From: Gammaproteobacteria bacterium
GTDB lineage: Bacteria; Pseudomonadota; Gammaproteobacteria; Pseudomonadales; Azotimanducaceae
Length of the DNA stretch: 64,000 bases
Direction: 5' to 3'
NCBI GenBank assembly: GCA_009846005.1
Contig: VXYL01000086.1
Span: 48,450-112,449, forward strand
Shown here: positions 55,018 to 63,954 of the stretch, piece by piece
How positions within the stretch are numbered: the stretch's first letter is position 1
Layout: every line of letters begins with the position of its first letter
Notes under the pieces: model-generated
Seen by the model: only the letters and a program-made list of their open reading frames with translations
What the model was told of the DNA's origin: nothing
Databases searched by the model: none
Made by a program: the position numbers and the translations under genes

Positions 55018-55176
55018 AAATGGATGAAACGCATCGTACTACTTAAATATATCAATGACCACATTCACACAGCTACGTCACCCACGACCGGATGAGGCAT
55101 GCTATTTTCGGTCGATTGACCGATGCCGCATCCCGTCGGGCGGGGCGAATCCGGCGAACGAACAGGGGTGTACGAG

Positions 55177-56172
55177 ATGAGTGAACCGGACCCAATGCCG
55201 CCGCTCGAGGACTCTCTCGACGTGGTCTGCAAAGACGATCCGGGCTTTCCGGTGTTCGATGGCCTGGAGTTCCCGGGCTGCGTCGCGGTGCCCATGACCA
55301 GCGCCCAGTACGAGGCCTGCGAGGAGCGTTTGGAGTTCTGGGACGAGGCGGCCGGGATCGCCATGATCGCCGACTCGGAGCCGGGCGTTGGTCACCAGCA
55401 GCCGATCGGGTTGCTGGGTGGCATCGTGGAACGGATCGCCCAGGAGCGAGGCTCGCGAATCGCCCGGTTCTGCGAACTCGGCCTCGCGCGCTACGGCGCA
55501 GGGGGAAACCGCCGGGCCATGCAGCCCGACGAGGTCCTGTACGTCTATCCGGAGCGCGCGCATCTGCCAACGGCCGGGTCGCTCACTGTCGGCGAGGACG
55601 ATCCGCCGGATGTCGTCGTCGAGGTCGACTACACGACGGATGTCCGGCGCGGCAAGCTCAGGGTGTACGAATCCTGGGCGTTCCCGGAACTGTGGGTGGA
55701 AGTGCCGGACCACGAACCGCCGCGACGCCGCCGGTCCCAACTGTCGGGTCTGACCGTCTATCTGCTGAACCGCGACGGCCGCTACGAGATCTCGCCCGAG
55801 AGTCACGCCTTTCCGGGCTGGCGGGCCGAAGAGATCCACTTGGCGATGAACGAACCGGCGATCACGCCGGCCATCAATGCGACCCTGCGCCGGGTCGGTG
55901 CCGAGCTGGGTGCGCGCGACGGCACGGGGCCGGACGACGACCTGCTGCTGGCGGCGCACCGGCGGGAGAGCCGAGCGGTGGGAAGCGCCGAAGGCCGAAT
56001 CCGGGAACGCGTGGAACTCGTCCGCCAAACCCTGGCTGCCAGGGGCGTCGCCCTGTCTTCGGAGTTCCCGGCGGCGTCCTGCCGGGCCGCACTGGCCCGG
56101 GCATCTGCGGCGGCGATCGCAGCGGCGAGCTTGGCTTGCCGCACGGAACGGGACTTCGAGCGGCTGCTCTGA
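55177..56172 (+). CDS. Uma2 family (DUF820) putative endonuclease
   Basis: The product is 331 aa. The PD-(D/E)XK-type core is visible in DPPDVVVEVDYTTDVRRGKL followed by RVYESWAFPELWVEVPD, the Uma2 signature with its conserved Asp, Glu-Val and Lys. The C-terminal part is helical and arginine-rich. Uma2 proteins are common in cyanobacteria and mobile regions, and their substrate is unknown. The start is ATG 55177; an earlier in-frame GTG at 55168 or ATG at 55123 is possible. It interrupts the usual truA-trpF neighbourhood. Confidence 0.8.
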   Translation: MSEPDPMPPLEDSLDVVCKDDPGFPVFDGLEFPGCVAVPMTSAQYEACEERLEFWDEAAGIAMIADSEPGVGHQQPIGLLGGIVERIAQERGSRIARFCELGLARYGAGGNRRAMQPDEVLYVYPERAHLPTAGSLTVGEDDPPDVVVEVDYTTDVRRGKLRVYESWAFPELWVEVPDHEPPRRRRSQLSGLTVYLLNRDGRYEISPESHAFPGWRAEEIHLAMNEPAITPAINATLRRVGAELGARDGTGPDDDLLLAAHRRESRAVGSAEGRIRERVELVRQTLAARGVALSSEFPAASCRAALARASAAAIAAASLACRTERDFERLL

Positions 56173-56205
56173 CTCGGCTGGGTTGGCGGCTCGCTGAACC
56201 GCCGC

Positions 56206-56214
56206 TGGTAGAAT
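56206..56214 (+). promoter_or_regulatory. Candidate extended -10 promoter for the trpF operon
   Basis: TGGTAGAAT: extended -10 with TG at 56206-56207 and TAGAAT at 56209-56214. A TTGGCG (56183-56188) lies 20 bp upstream, too far for a standard -35. It is 26 bp before the trpF GTG start. Confidence 0.45.
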
Positions 56215-56240
56215 GCCTGTTTTTCGTACGGGCGGAGTCA

Positions 56241-56873
56241 GTGGCGGCAGCGCGGACGCGCGTCAAGATCTGCGGAGTGACGACGCCCACCGACGCGCGG
56301 GCGGCGGCGGATGCGGGGGCGGACGCGGTGGGAATCAACTTCCATCCACCGAGCCCCCGCTCGGTGGGTCCGCTGATGGCGGCCGAGATCGCCACCGCGC
56401 TCCCGCCGTTCGTGGCGGTTGTCGGGGTGTTCGTCGACCCCGATGCCGACCGCGTGCGGCGCATCCTCGACCGGGTGCGGCTCGACGGCCTGCAATTCAG
56501 CGGGGACGAAAGCGCGGAGTTCTGCCGCGCCTTCGGGCTTCCCTACATCAAGGTGGCGGGAATGGCGTCCGATTTCGACTTCGCGGCATTCGAGGCCCGC
56601 TATCCCGACGCCCAGGCATTCCTCCTGGACACCCACGACGACGATCTCGCGGGAGGCACGGGACGCCCGTTCGACTGGTCTATCTGGCCGGACTCGGATC
56701 GCCGGCTGATTCTTGCCGGCGGACTTGACCCGGACAACGTCGCGGCGGCCATTGCCGCGACGCATCCCTACGCCGTGGATGTCGCAAGCGGCGTGGAGGG
56801 CGACGTCAAGGGTCGCAAGGACGCGGCACTCGTACGACGGTTCGTGGAGGAGGCAGGACGTGCCCAGGTCTAA
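56241..56873 (+). CDS. trpF: Phosphoribosylanthranilate isomerase
   Basis: The product is 210 aa, a TIM barrel that isomerises phosphoribosylanthranilate in tryptophan synthesis. The catalytic Cys is in [13 protein letters not shown], the catalytic Asp in LLDTHDD, and the phosphate sites in [13 protein letters not shown] and [16 protein letters not shown]. The GTG start has GGCGGAG upstream; it is the first gene of the trpF-trpB transcript and overlaps trpB by 14 bp. Confidence 0.97.
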   Translation: MAAARTRVKICGVTTPTDARAAADAGADAVGINFHPPSPRSVGPLMAAEIATALPPFVAVVGVFVDPDADRVRRILDRVRLDGLQFSGDESAEFCRAFGLPYIKVAGMASDFDFAAFEARYPDAQAFLLDTHDDDLAGGTGRPFDWSIWPDSDRRLILAGGLDPDNVAAAIAATHPYAVDVASGVEGDVKGRKDAALVRRFVEEAGRAQV

Positions 56874-58074
56874 TCGGGTGCCCTACGAAGCGCCCACGCA
56901 GGATGGACGGTTTGGCGAGTACGGTGGCCGCTTCGTCGCCGAGACCCTGATCCACGCCTTGGACGAACTCACTCGTCTATATGCCTCGGTCTCCGGGGAT
57001 CCGGACTTCAAGGCGGCGTTGGCGCAGGAGCTCAAGGACTACGTCGGGCGCCCAACGCCGCTCTATCGCGCAGATCGACTCACCGAGCATGCCGGCGGCG
57101 CGCGCATCTACCTAAAGCGCGAAGACCTGAACCATACCGGTGCCCACAAGATCAACAACACCGTGGGCCAGGCCATGCTCGCGGTGCGCATGGGGAAAAC
57201 CCGCCTCATCGCCGAGACCGGCGCGGGTCAGCACGGTGTCGCCACCGCTACGGTGGCGGCGCGCTTGGGCCTCGAATGCCGGGTCTACATGGGATCGGAG
57301 GACATCGCGCGCCAGAGCATCAACGTCTACCGCATGAAGCTGCTCGGCGCCGAGGTGGTCCCCGTAACCGCCGGTTCGCGCACGCTGAAGGACGCCATGA
57401 ACGAGGCGATGCGGGACTGGGTGACGAACGTCGACAACACCCACTACATCATTGGCAGCGTGGCCGGCCCGCACCCGTACCCCATGCTGGTGCGGGACTT
57501 CCAGGCCGTGATCGGCGCCGAAGCCAGGGTCCAGTGCCTGGACGCCGAGGGGCGGTTGCCGGATCTCCTGGTGGCCTGCGTGGGCGGCGGATCCAACGCG
57601 ATGGGGCTTTTCCATCCGTTTGTCGACGACGACGGCGTGGACATCGTGGGCGTCGAGGCGGGCGGCGAAGGGCTGGCGACAGGACGTCACGCGGCACCGC
57701 TCAACGCCGGCACACCCGGTGTGCTGCACGGCAGCCATACCTACCTGATGGACGATTCAAGCGGCCAAATCGTAGAGACCCACTCCATTTCCGCGGGCCT
57801 CGACTACCCTGGCGTCGGGCCGGAGCACGCCTATTGGAAGGATCTCGGCCGCGCGACATACGCGAGCGTCACCGACGGCGAAGCATTGTCGGCATTCCGC
57901 ATCTTGAACCAGACAGAAGGCATCATGCCGGCGTTGGAATCGAGCCACGCCGTGGCGTGGACGTTGCGCGAGGCCGCCCGACGACCGCCACAGGACATCA
58001 TCCTCGTCAACCTTTCGGGGCGCGGCGACAAGGACATCCATACCGTGGCCGGCATCGACGGCATCGAGGTCTAG
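56860..58074 (+). CDS. trpB: Tryptophan synthase beta chain
   Basis: The product is 404 aa. It condenses indole with serine using PLP. The PLP lysine is in [14 protein letters not shown], and [15 protein letters not shown] and [15 protein letters not shown] (phosphate site) are typical. [14 protein letters not shown] and LESSHAV are further along. The GTG start at 56860 has GGAGG at good distance. Normally trpA follows directly; here a ~75-nt repeat intervenes. Confidence 0.98.
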   Translation: MPRSNRVPYEAPTQDGRFGEYGGRFVAETLIHALDELTRLYASVSGDPDFKAALAQELKDYVGRPTPLYRADRLTEHAGGARIYLKREDLNHTGAHKINNTVGQAMLAVRMGKTRLIAETGAGQHGVATATVAARLGLECRVYMGSEDIARQSINVYRMKLLGAEVVPVTAGSRTLKDAMNEAMRDWVTNVDNTHYIIGSVAGPHPYPMLVRDFQAVIGAEARVQCLDAEGRLPDLLVACVGGGSNAMGLFHPFVDDDGVDIVGVEAGGEGLATGRHAAPLNAGTPGVLHGSHTYLMDDSSGQIVETHSISAGLDYPGVGPEHAYWKDLGRATYASVTDGEALSAFRILNQTEGIMPALESSHAVAWTLREAARRPPQDIILVNLSGRGDKDIHTVAGIDGIEV

Positions 58075-58086
58075 CGGCGGAGCTAG

Positions 58087-58160
58087 GCCCGACGGGTGAT
58101 GATGACAATACGGCATCGATACTTGGCTCGGGTGAGAGCCTTTTCCCGCGGACAAGAGAG
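58087..58160 (-). repeat. Dispersed ~75-nt repeat, copy R3 (between trpB and trpA)
   Basis: Read on the minus strand it gives CTTGTCCGCGGGAAAAGGCT, then TCGATGCCGTATTGTC and ATCATCACCCGTCGGGC, matching R1/R2 at 24883-25058. It fills most of the 95-bp trpB-trpA gap and ends just before the trpA ribosome site. Confidence 0.65.
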
Positions 58161-58169
58161 GTAGTCGCC

Positions 58170-58967
58170 GTGTCGAGACTCGGCAGACGTTTCGCGGCAC
58201 TCGCCGGTGCCGGCCGAAAGGCTCTGAACACGTACATCGTAGCCGGTGATCCCGCTCCGGAGGTCACGGTGCCGGCCATGCACGCCTTGGTACGCGGCGG
58301 TGCGGATCTCATCGAACTCGGCGTGCCGTTTTCGGACCCCGAAGCCGAGGGGCCGACGATTCAGGCGGGCATCGAGCGCGCGTTGGCGCACCACGTGACG
58401 TTGGCCGACGTGCTGGACATGATGTCGGCGTTCCGCAAAGCCGATCAGGACACGCCGGTGGTCTTGATGGGCTACCTGAACCCGTTCCTCAGGATGGGCT
58501 ACGAGGCATTCTGCACCCGGGCGGCGGATGCAGGCGTCGACGGGGTCATCGTCGTCAACCTGCCGCCGGAGGAGGCCGTAACGTTGCGCGATTCGCTTCG
58601 TGTCCAAGGCATGGACTTAGTGCTGCTGGTGGCACCGACCACGACCCCGGAGCGCGCGGCCTACATCGCGGAGCAGGGATCGGGGTTCCTCTACTATGTC
58701 AGCTACAAAGGCGTGACCGGCGCGCGTCACGCCGATGCCACGGCGGTCGCGGCGCGTCTCACCGGCATTCGCGCCGCCGCCCGAGGGTTGCCCGTGCTGG
58801 TGGGATTCGGAATCAAGGACGGTGCGTCGGCAGCGGGCATCGCACCCCATGCCGACGGCGTCGTGGTGGGCAGTGCACTGGTCGATACCATGGGATCCAC
58901 GGCCGTTGCGGAGATTCCGCACTGTTTGCAGGCGCAGGTCCGCGAGATTCGGGACGCCCTGGACTAG
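58170..58967 (+). CDS. trpA: Tryptophan synthase alpha chain, with Asp-to-Glu change at the second catalytic site
   Basis: The product is 265 aa. It splits indole-3-glycerol phosphate and channels indole to TrpB. Catalytic Glu49 is present in GADLIELGVPFSDP, but the position of E. coli Asp60 in DPLADGP reads DPEAEGP here (GAG codon), so the second catalytic acid is Glu. The rest is normal: MGYLNPFLRMGYE, LLVAPTTTPER, YYVSYKGVTGA and VGFGIKDGASA. The GTG start is 95 bp after trpB. Function is probably retained. Confidence 0.93.
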   Translation: MSRLGRRFAALAGAGRKALNTYIVAGDPAPEVTVPAMHALVRGGADLIELGVPFSDPEAEGPTIQAGIERALAHHVTLADVLDMMSAFRKADQDTPVVLMGYLNPFLRMGYEAFCTRAADAGVDGVIVVNLPPEEAVTLRDSLRVQGMDLVLLVAPTTTPERAAYIAEQGSGFLYYVSYKGVTGARHADATAVAARLTGIRAAARGLPVLVGFGIKDGASAAGIAPHADGVVVGSALVDTMGSTAVAEIPHCLQAQVREIRDALD

Positions 58968-58974
58968 ACGACCC

Positions 58975-60261
58975 ATGGAAACGCCAACGCTCGCCGTTTG
59001 GCTCGACAGGATCGGTATCGAGCATCCGCGCGGCGTCGAACGCGGGCTGGATCGCGTCCGAATAGTGGCTGATCGGCTGGGCGTGGTGCCTCCTGCCGCC
59101 AAGACGATCGTGGTGGCCGGTACCAACGGCAAGGGCTCGACGACGGCATTCGCCGAACACCTGCTGCTGGCGGCCGGCTACCGCGTTGGAACGACGACCT
59201 CCCCGCACCTGCACCGATTCAACGAACGCATCCGCATCAACGGGCGGGAAGTCGATGACCAGACCATCGTCGACGCCTTTGAATCCGTGGAGTCACATCG
59301 CGGCGGGATCGACCTGTCGTACTTCGAGTACGCGACGCTGGCTGCATTGTCGGTGATGTCGCGAACTTCCCTCGACTACGCGGTCCTCGAAGTCGGTCTC
59401 GGCGGTCGTCTGGATGCAGTCAATATCGTCGATGCGGACGTCGCCGTGGTTACGAGCATCGGCATCGACCACCAGGAGCACCTCGGCGGGACGCGCGAGA
59501 CGATCGGTCGGGAGAAGGCCGGGGTGATGCGCCCCAACGTACCGGTCGTATGCGGCGATCCGAGTCCTCCCGCCTCGATCATCGGCCGCGCCCGCGATCT
59601 TGGCGCGCCCCTTCTGGTCGCGACGCGGGATTTCGGTCAGCGCGACGGACAGCTTTGGGTTCGGTCGAGCGACGGGCAGCGCCGAACGTTCGAACTGGAG
59701 CCGTCGTCCGTGGACCCGGTCAATGCCGCGACCGCCGCGATGGCGGTCAGCCAAGCCGGGTGTGCGTTGTCCCAGGCCACGGTTGGGCGCTGCGTCCGCA
59801 CGGTCCGCAATCCGGGTCGTCTCGAGATCGTGCAGCACGACGGCCGTACCTGGACCCTGGACGTCGCCCACAACCCCCACGCTGCGGCGTTCCTGGTCGA
59901 CCGGCTACGCGCCGTCTTTGGGGATCGAACAATACGCGCGGCGGTGGGGTGTCTCGAAGACAAGGACGTGGCCGGGATTGTCGCGGCTCTGCGACCCCAG
60001 GTCACCGAATTCGCCTATGCAGACACCGCCTCGCCGCGCGGTCGCTCGGGTTTGGCGCTTCGTGCGGCGGCGGATGACCCGCAGGCTTTTGCGGGCACGC
60101 TGGAAGGCGCGCTAGCCCACCTGCTGGCGCAGTGCGAGAGCGACGAGGACGTGTTGTTGGCAATGGGCTCCTTCGATGTCGTCGAGCGTGTTCGCGCCAG
60201 GCTCGGCCACCCTGGAGACGCTCCTCGTCGGTTGGGTCGAGGCGTCGAGTCGCAGAGTTGA
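58975..60261 (+). CDS. folC: Dihydrofolate synthase / folylpolyglutamate synthase
   Basis: The product is 428 aa. It adds glutamate to dihydropteroate and folates with ATP. The P-loop VVAGTNGKGSTTAFAEHLL, then SPHLHRFNERIRING, EVGLGGRLDAVNIV, TSIGIDHQEHLGGTRE with IGREKAGVMR, and DVAHNPHAAAF are all as expected. It starts 8 bp after trpA. In many gammaproteobacteria accD lies between trpA and folC; here it does not. A TGGTATCCT extended -10 at 60307-60315 may serve the next gene. Confidence 0.97.
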   Translation: METPTLAVWLDRIGIEHPRGVERGLDRVRIVADRLGVVPPAAKTIVVAGTNGKGSTTAFAEHLLLAAGYRVGTTTSPHLHRFNERIRINGREVDDQTIVDAFESVESHRGGIDLSYFEYATLAALSVMSRTSLDYAVLEVGLGGRLDAVNIVDADVAVVTSIGIDHQEHLGGTRETIGREKAGVMRPNVPVVCGDPSPPASIIGRARDLGAPLLVATRDFGQRDGQLWVRSSDGQRRTFELEPSSVDPVNAATAAMAVSQAGCALSQATVGRCVRTVRNPGRLEIVQHDGRTWTLDVAHNPHAAAFLVDRLRAVFGDRTIRAAVGCLEDKDVAGIVAALRPQVTEFAYADTASPRGRSGLALRAAADDPQAFAGTLEGALAHLLAQCESDEDVLLAMGSFDVVERVRARLGHPGDAPRRLGRGVESQS

Positions 60262-60375
60262 TCGGTCGAATTCGCGGCTGTTTCTTGGCGACGACGGTGC
60301 CCAAAATGGTATCCTCGCAATCGTTCAGGTCGTGGAACGAGCCCGCGCCCCTTTTGTGAAGCCGCGTCGTTCAAC

Positions 60376-60912
60376 GTGTTGACAGACCAGACTCGCTATC
60401 GGCTGACGGGGTTGGTGTTCCTACTCGCCGTCGCGGCCATATTCCTACCCATGCTGTTCGATGGCGACGGTGTCGAACCGATGCAGCTCGATCCACTGCC
60501 GGCGGCGGACATCGAGGTGGAGCGGGACGTGGCGCCACCGCCCGACATGACGCCGGTCGTTGCGGTCCGCGACGCACTGAAGGAGGTCGTGGATGAAGAC
60601 GGCTACGCTACGGATACCGGTACGCGATTCGGTGATGCCGTGCTCCTCGAAGACAATGCCGACGCCGATGCGGACCTGAAATGGGCGGTTCAGGTGGCGA
60701 GTTTCAGCCAGCAGGAGAATGCGGACCGTCTCATCGAGCGGCTGCGGAGCGATGGCTACGCGGCGTTCGTGTCCAATGTGAAGCAAAGCGGCGAACCCGC
60801 TGCCCGCGTTGCCGTGGGTCCGTTGATCGAACGAGACGCCGCAGTGAGACTCAAGGCCGAGGTTGACCGTCGCTACGACTTCGAGGCTGTGGTGGTGAGG
60901 TTCCGCCCCTGA
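60376..60912 (+). CDS. SPOR-domain membrane protein (DedD-like)
   Basis: The product is 178 aa. A basic N-terminus and one membrane helix (LTGLVFLLAVAAIFLPMLF) precede an acidic linker. A C-terminal SPOR domain (KWAVQVASFSQQENADRLIE to VGPLIERDAAVRLKAEVD) follows, which binds denuded peptidoglycan at the septum. DedD occupies this place between folC and cvpA in gammaproteobacteria. GTG 60376 is the start, with TTG 60379 as an alternative. Confidence 0.88.
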   Translation: MLTDQTRYRLTGLVFLLAVAAIFLPMLFDGDGVEPMQLDPLPAADIEVERDVAPPPDMTPVVAVRDALKEVVDEDGYATDTGTRFGDAVLLEDNADADADLKWAVQVASFSQQENADRLIERLRSDGYAAFVSNVKQSGEPAARVAVGPLIERDAAVRLKAEVDRRYDFEAVVVRFRP

Positions 60913-61619
60913 TGCCCATCGGGAACTTCCCAGTCGCCGATGTCGTGATGGGAATCGTCATCATTGTGTCGGCGGTGTTCGGCGTGATGCGGGGTCTGGT
61001 TCGTGAAGTGCTGTCGCTAGTGATCTGGGTGGCGGCGCTGTTGCTGGGAATCGCGTTCGCGGATTCGGTGGCGGCAATGTTGGCACTGGACCTAAGCGCC
61101 GGGCTACAGACCGCGATCGGCTTCGCGATCGTTTTCGTCGTGATTCTCGTGGCCGGAGCGTTGGTGCAACGGTTTCTCGGCGGGCTGGTGCAGTCGACGG
61201 GTCTGACCGGCACCGACCGGACGCTGGGCTTGGTGTTCGGGACCGTGCGGGGTGCCGCGGTGGTTCTGGTGGCGCTGATTCTCCTGCGACCGTTCGCCGA
61301 GTCGCGGAACTGGTGGGCGGAATCCCGGATTGCGCCGCCTCTACTGACCTTCGAAGGCGAGGTGATCGAACTGTTCGATCTCATGATGGACGCCGTGTCG
61401 GATCCGCTAGCGGGGGCACCGCAGCCGACGCGTGATGGCGATAGTGCGGCATCGAGATCGGATTCGAGCGGGGTCCTTTTGGCGCGGACAAGCAAGATGG
61501 CGGCCCGACGCGAAGGGCTCGATACCGGAGCATTCAGGGAAACACCGGGGCCGGGGCGGCCGAGTCGCTCCTGCGCCCCAGGCCTCGGGCGCGAGGAGGG
61601 GCGAACATGTGCGGTGTAG
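60912..61619 (+). CDS. cvpA: CvpA family membrane protein with repeat-derived C-terminal extension
   Basis: The product is 235 aa. Residues 1-~165 are a normal CvpA: four membrane helices with VVMGIVIIVSAVFGVMRGLV, REVLSLVIWVAALLLGIAFA, QRFLGGLVQSTGLTGTDRTL and GLVFGTVRGAAVVLVALILL. E. coli CvpA is ~160 aa and is needed for colicin V production and envelope functions. The last ~60 residues (from about APQPTRDGD) are low in hydrophobicity and are encoded by the dispersed repeat R4 and the following sequence. The ATG shares its A with the preceding TGA, and the stop lies inside purF (13-bp overlap). Confidence 0.88.
   Translation: MPIGNFPVADVVMGIVIIVSAVFGVMRGLVREVLSLVIWVAALLLGIAFADSVAAMLALDLSAGLQTAIGFAIVFVVILVAGALVQRFLGGLVQSTGLTGTDRTLGLVFGTVRGAAVVLVALILLRPFAESRNWWAESRIAPPLLTFEGEVIELFDLMMDAVSDPLAGAPQPTRDGDSAASRSDSSGVLLARTSKMAARREGLDTGAFRETPGPGRPSRSCAPGLGREEGRTCAV
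61421..61495 (-). repeat. Dispersed ~75-nt repeat, copy R4 (inside cvpA 3' end)
   Basis: On the minus strand it reads CTTGTCCGCGCCAAAAGGAC, then TCGATGCCGCACTATCGCCA and TCACGCGTCGG, matching R1-R3. On the plus strand it is translated in frame as part of the CvpA tail. Confidence 0.6.
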
Positions 61620-63148
61620 TCGGCATCGTCAGCGCCTCGCCGGTCAACCAGCAGATCTACGATGCGTTACTCGCCTTGCAGCATCGCGGCCAGGACTCGG
61701 CGGGTATGGTGACCTGGGACGACGCCTACCGGCTGAACCTGCGCAAGGGCAATGGTCTGGTTCGAGACGTCTTCGAGGAGCGCCACATGCAACGCCTGCG
61801 CGGCAACATGGGCGTGGGCCATGTGCGCTACCCAACCGCAGGAACGTCGAGCGCCGCGGAAGCGCAGCCGATGTACGTCAACGCCCCGTACGGCATCAGT
61901 CTGGCGCACAACGGCAATCTCACCAATGCCGAACGTCTCGAGATGGATGTGTTCCGGGCGGGATTGCGTCACGTCAACACCACCTCCGACTCCGAGATAC
62001 TGCTCAACGTCTTCGCCCACGAACTTCACAAGATCGGCGTCTTCGACCCGGGCCCGAAGCAGGTATTCGACGCCATCGCCGGGGTCAATCGTCGCTGTCG
62101 CGGTGCCTACGCAGCCGTGGCCATGATCAACGGTCGCGGCATCGCAGCATTCCGAGACCCTCACGGCATCCGGCCGTTGGCGTTCGGAGTCAGGCGTGTC
62201 GACGACGGCAGCGGCGGCCATCGCCAGGAAGTGGTGGTCGCGTCCGAGAGCAGTGCCATCAACATCCTGGGCTTCGATTTCGTCCGTGACATCCAGCCTG
62301 GCGAGGCGATCTTCATCGATGTCGGCGGCGAGTACGTTACCCAGCGTTGCGCACCCCCTGCCGCCCACACGCCTTGCATTTTCGAGCATGTCTACCTGGC
62401 CCGGGAAGATTCGATCATGGACGAGGTTTCGGTCTACAAGGCGCGACTTCGTATGGGCGAGAAACTTGCGCAGCGGATCCTCGGTCGTTTCGGACGGGAG
62501 CACGGCATCGACGTCGTGATTCCGATCCCCGAGTCGAGCCGGACCTGCGCGATCCCCTTGGCCTATGCGCTGGGTGTGAAGTTCCGTGAAGGGTTCGTCA
62601 AGAACCGCTACATCGGCAGAACCTTCATCATGCCCGGGCAGAGCCAGCGGACGAAGTCGGTGCAGCAGAAGCTGAACGCCATCGAACTGGAGTTCCAGGG
62701 CAAGAACGTGTTGCTCGTGGAAGACTCCATTGTCCGGGGTACGACCACCGGCGAGATCGTGCGGCAGGCGCGCAAAGCAGGCGCACGCAAGGTCTTCATG
62801 GCGGTGGCGGCACCGCCGGTCCGGTACCCGAACGTCTACGGCATCGATATGCCCGCAGCACACGAGTTTCTGGCCAACGACCGCACCGAAGAGGAGATTG
62901 CCGAAACCATCGGAGTGGATTGGCTGGTCTACCAGTCCATCGACGACCTTGTGGCTGCGGCTGCCGAAGGGAATTCGAGGCTCAGGCGCTTCGATTGTTC
63001 GGTGTTCGACGGCAGGTACGTCACCGGCGACATCGATACGGACTACCTCGCACACCTGTCCCGGGCGCGCAGCGACACCGTCAAACGGCGCCGCGACGCG
63101 GAACATGTCGGCGACGCCACCGTGATCGAACTACACAACCATGCCTGA
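61607..63148 (+). CDS. purF: Amidophosphoribosyltransferase (PurF)
   Basis: The product is 513 aa. It makes phosphoribosylamine from PRPP and glutamine. The N-terminus MCGVVGIVSA has the catalytic Cys2 directly after Met, i.e. the E. coli type without propeptide. Other motifs are LQHRGQDSAGM, GNMGVGHVRYPTAGTSS, SLAHNGNLTNAE, the PRPP loop VLLVEDSIVRGTTTGEI, and APPVRYPNVYGIDMP. The ATG has a GAGGAGGGG site and overlaps the cvpA stop. It ends the folC-SPOR-cvpA-purF string. Confidence 0.98.
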   Translation: MCGVVGIVSASPVNQQIYDALLALQHRGQDSAGMVTWDDAYRLNLRKGNGLVRDVFEERHMQRLRGNMGVGHVRYPTAGTSSAAEAQPMYVNAPYGISLAHNGNLTNAERLEMDVFRAGLRHVNTTSDSEILLNVFAHELHKIGVFDPGPKQVFDAIAGVNRRCRGAYAAVAMINGRGIAAFRDPHGIRPLAFGVRRVDDGSGGHRQEVVVASESSAINILGFDFVRDIQPGEAIFIDVGGEYVTQRCAPPAAHTPCIFEHVYLAREDSIMDEVSVYKARLRMGEKLAQRILGRFGREHGIDVVIPIPESSRTCAIPLAYALGVKFREGFVKNRYIGRTFIMPGQSQRTKSVQQKLNAIELEFQGKNVLLVEDSIVRGTTTGEIVRQARKAGARKVFMAVAAPPVRYPNVYGIDMPAAHEFLANDRTEEEIAETIGVDWLVYQSIDDLVAAAAEGNSRLRRFDCSVFDGRYVTGDIDTDYLAHLSRARSDTVKRRRDAEHVGDATVIELHNHA

Positions 63149-63614
63149 CCCCGGCTCCACCGCCGCGACCGTCGGCGTCTCGGGTCGTGGGCTGCGCAGA
63201 ACTCCCTGTGTGGGGGTGTGTTCGACAACCTACGGCGACCTGGTATGCCGCGGGTGCAAGCGCTACGCCCATGAGATCGTCGGCTGGAACGGCTACGACG
63301 ACGATCAGCGGCACCGGGTTTGGACTCGCCTCAATGCCCTGCTGACGGACAGCGTGCGCGCCCATCTCGACGTTGTGGACGAAGGCAAGCTGCGCGCCGT
63401 TGCGACGCGGCTGAAACTTCACAACGCGGCGGAACTGCCGGCGGAAGTGCTGGCCTTCCGAACGTTGCGCACACGGTCCGTACCGCTCGAAGCGCTCGGC
63501 CTTCACCCCCGACACGGCGGACACTCTGCCGTTGATGCCGCGCGCACCATCGACGCCGAGTTCTACGTTCGATCCCGCGCTCACTACGAAGCGAGCTTCA
63601 AGACGCTGACCTAG
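63141..63614 (+). CDS. DUF1289 family small cysteine-rich protein
   Basis: The product is 157 aa. DUF1289 is recognised by RTPCVGVCSTTYGDLVCRGC and the following KRYAHEIVGWNGYDDDQR, with four cysteines that could bind metal. The extra ~100 C-terminal residues (VWTRLNALLTDSVRAHLDVV onwards) are longer than in the shortest family members. ATG 63141 overlaps the purF stop by 8 bp, implying coupled translation. Function unknown. Confidence 0.85.
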   Translation: MPDPGSTAATVGVSGRGLRRTPCVGVCSTTYGDLVCRGCKRYAHEIVGWNGYDDDQRHRVWTRLNALLTDSVRAHLDVVDEGKLRAVATRLKLHNAAELPAEVLAFRTLRTRSVPLEALGLHPRHGGHSAVDAARTIDAEFYVRSRAHYEASFKTLT

Positions 63615-63676
63615 CTTGGTGGTCCGCGAGTGGACGACGCCGGACGTAGAGGGTGCTGCGTGTTCCGGTTCGCGGT

Positions 63677-63900
63677 AAGGCGGCAATCCGATCCTGGGGC
63701 TGCCCGCGATCGAAACATCGCCCATTTCGATTCCGTACCGAGTTGCGTTTTCCACCCTCCGCCCACCGCGCCTCTGTTGTTTCCGGGGACCGGCGCCGTG
63801 GACGAAGCGTGGAAAACGCGCCGCCTGCGGTGCGCTTTCCGAAGGCGGCACCCGGATCGCGACGGCGCCGGCCGGGGGAACATCGCCCGTTTCAATGTCA
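63677..63900. repeat. Pair of 59-nt direct repeats in non-coding end region
   Basis: AAGGCGGCA at 63677 and at 63842 begins two gap-free matching stretches of 59 nt. The best shared parts are AACATCGCCC followed by TTTC. The region 63615-64000 has no supportable gene; together with the next feature it may be the edge of a mobile element. Confidence 0.45.
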
Positions 63901-63913
63901 AACGACATCATCA

Positions 63914-63954
63914 GAAAACCGACCCCCTGGCGACACGAAAACCGACCTCCCTGG
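63914..63954. repeat. Tandem GAAAACCGACC repeats, possible end of an IS21-like element
   Basis: GAAAACCGACCCCCTGG (63914-63930) and GAAAACCGACCTCCCTGG (63937-63954) repeat with 23-bp spacing, followed by GTTATCCACG. Multiple short terminal repeats of this composition are seen at the ends of IS21-family elements. The transposase would lie outside the window. Confidence 0.35.
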
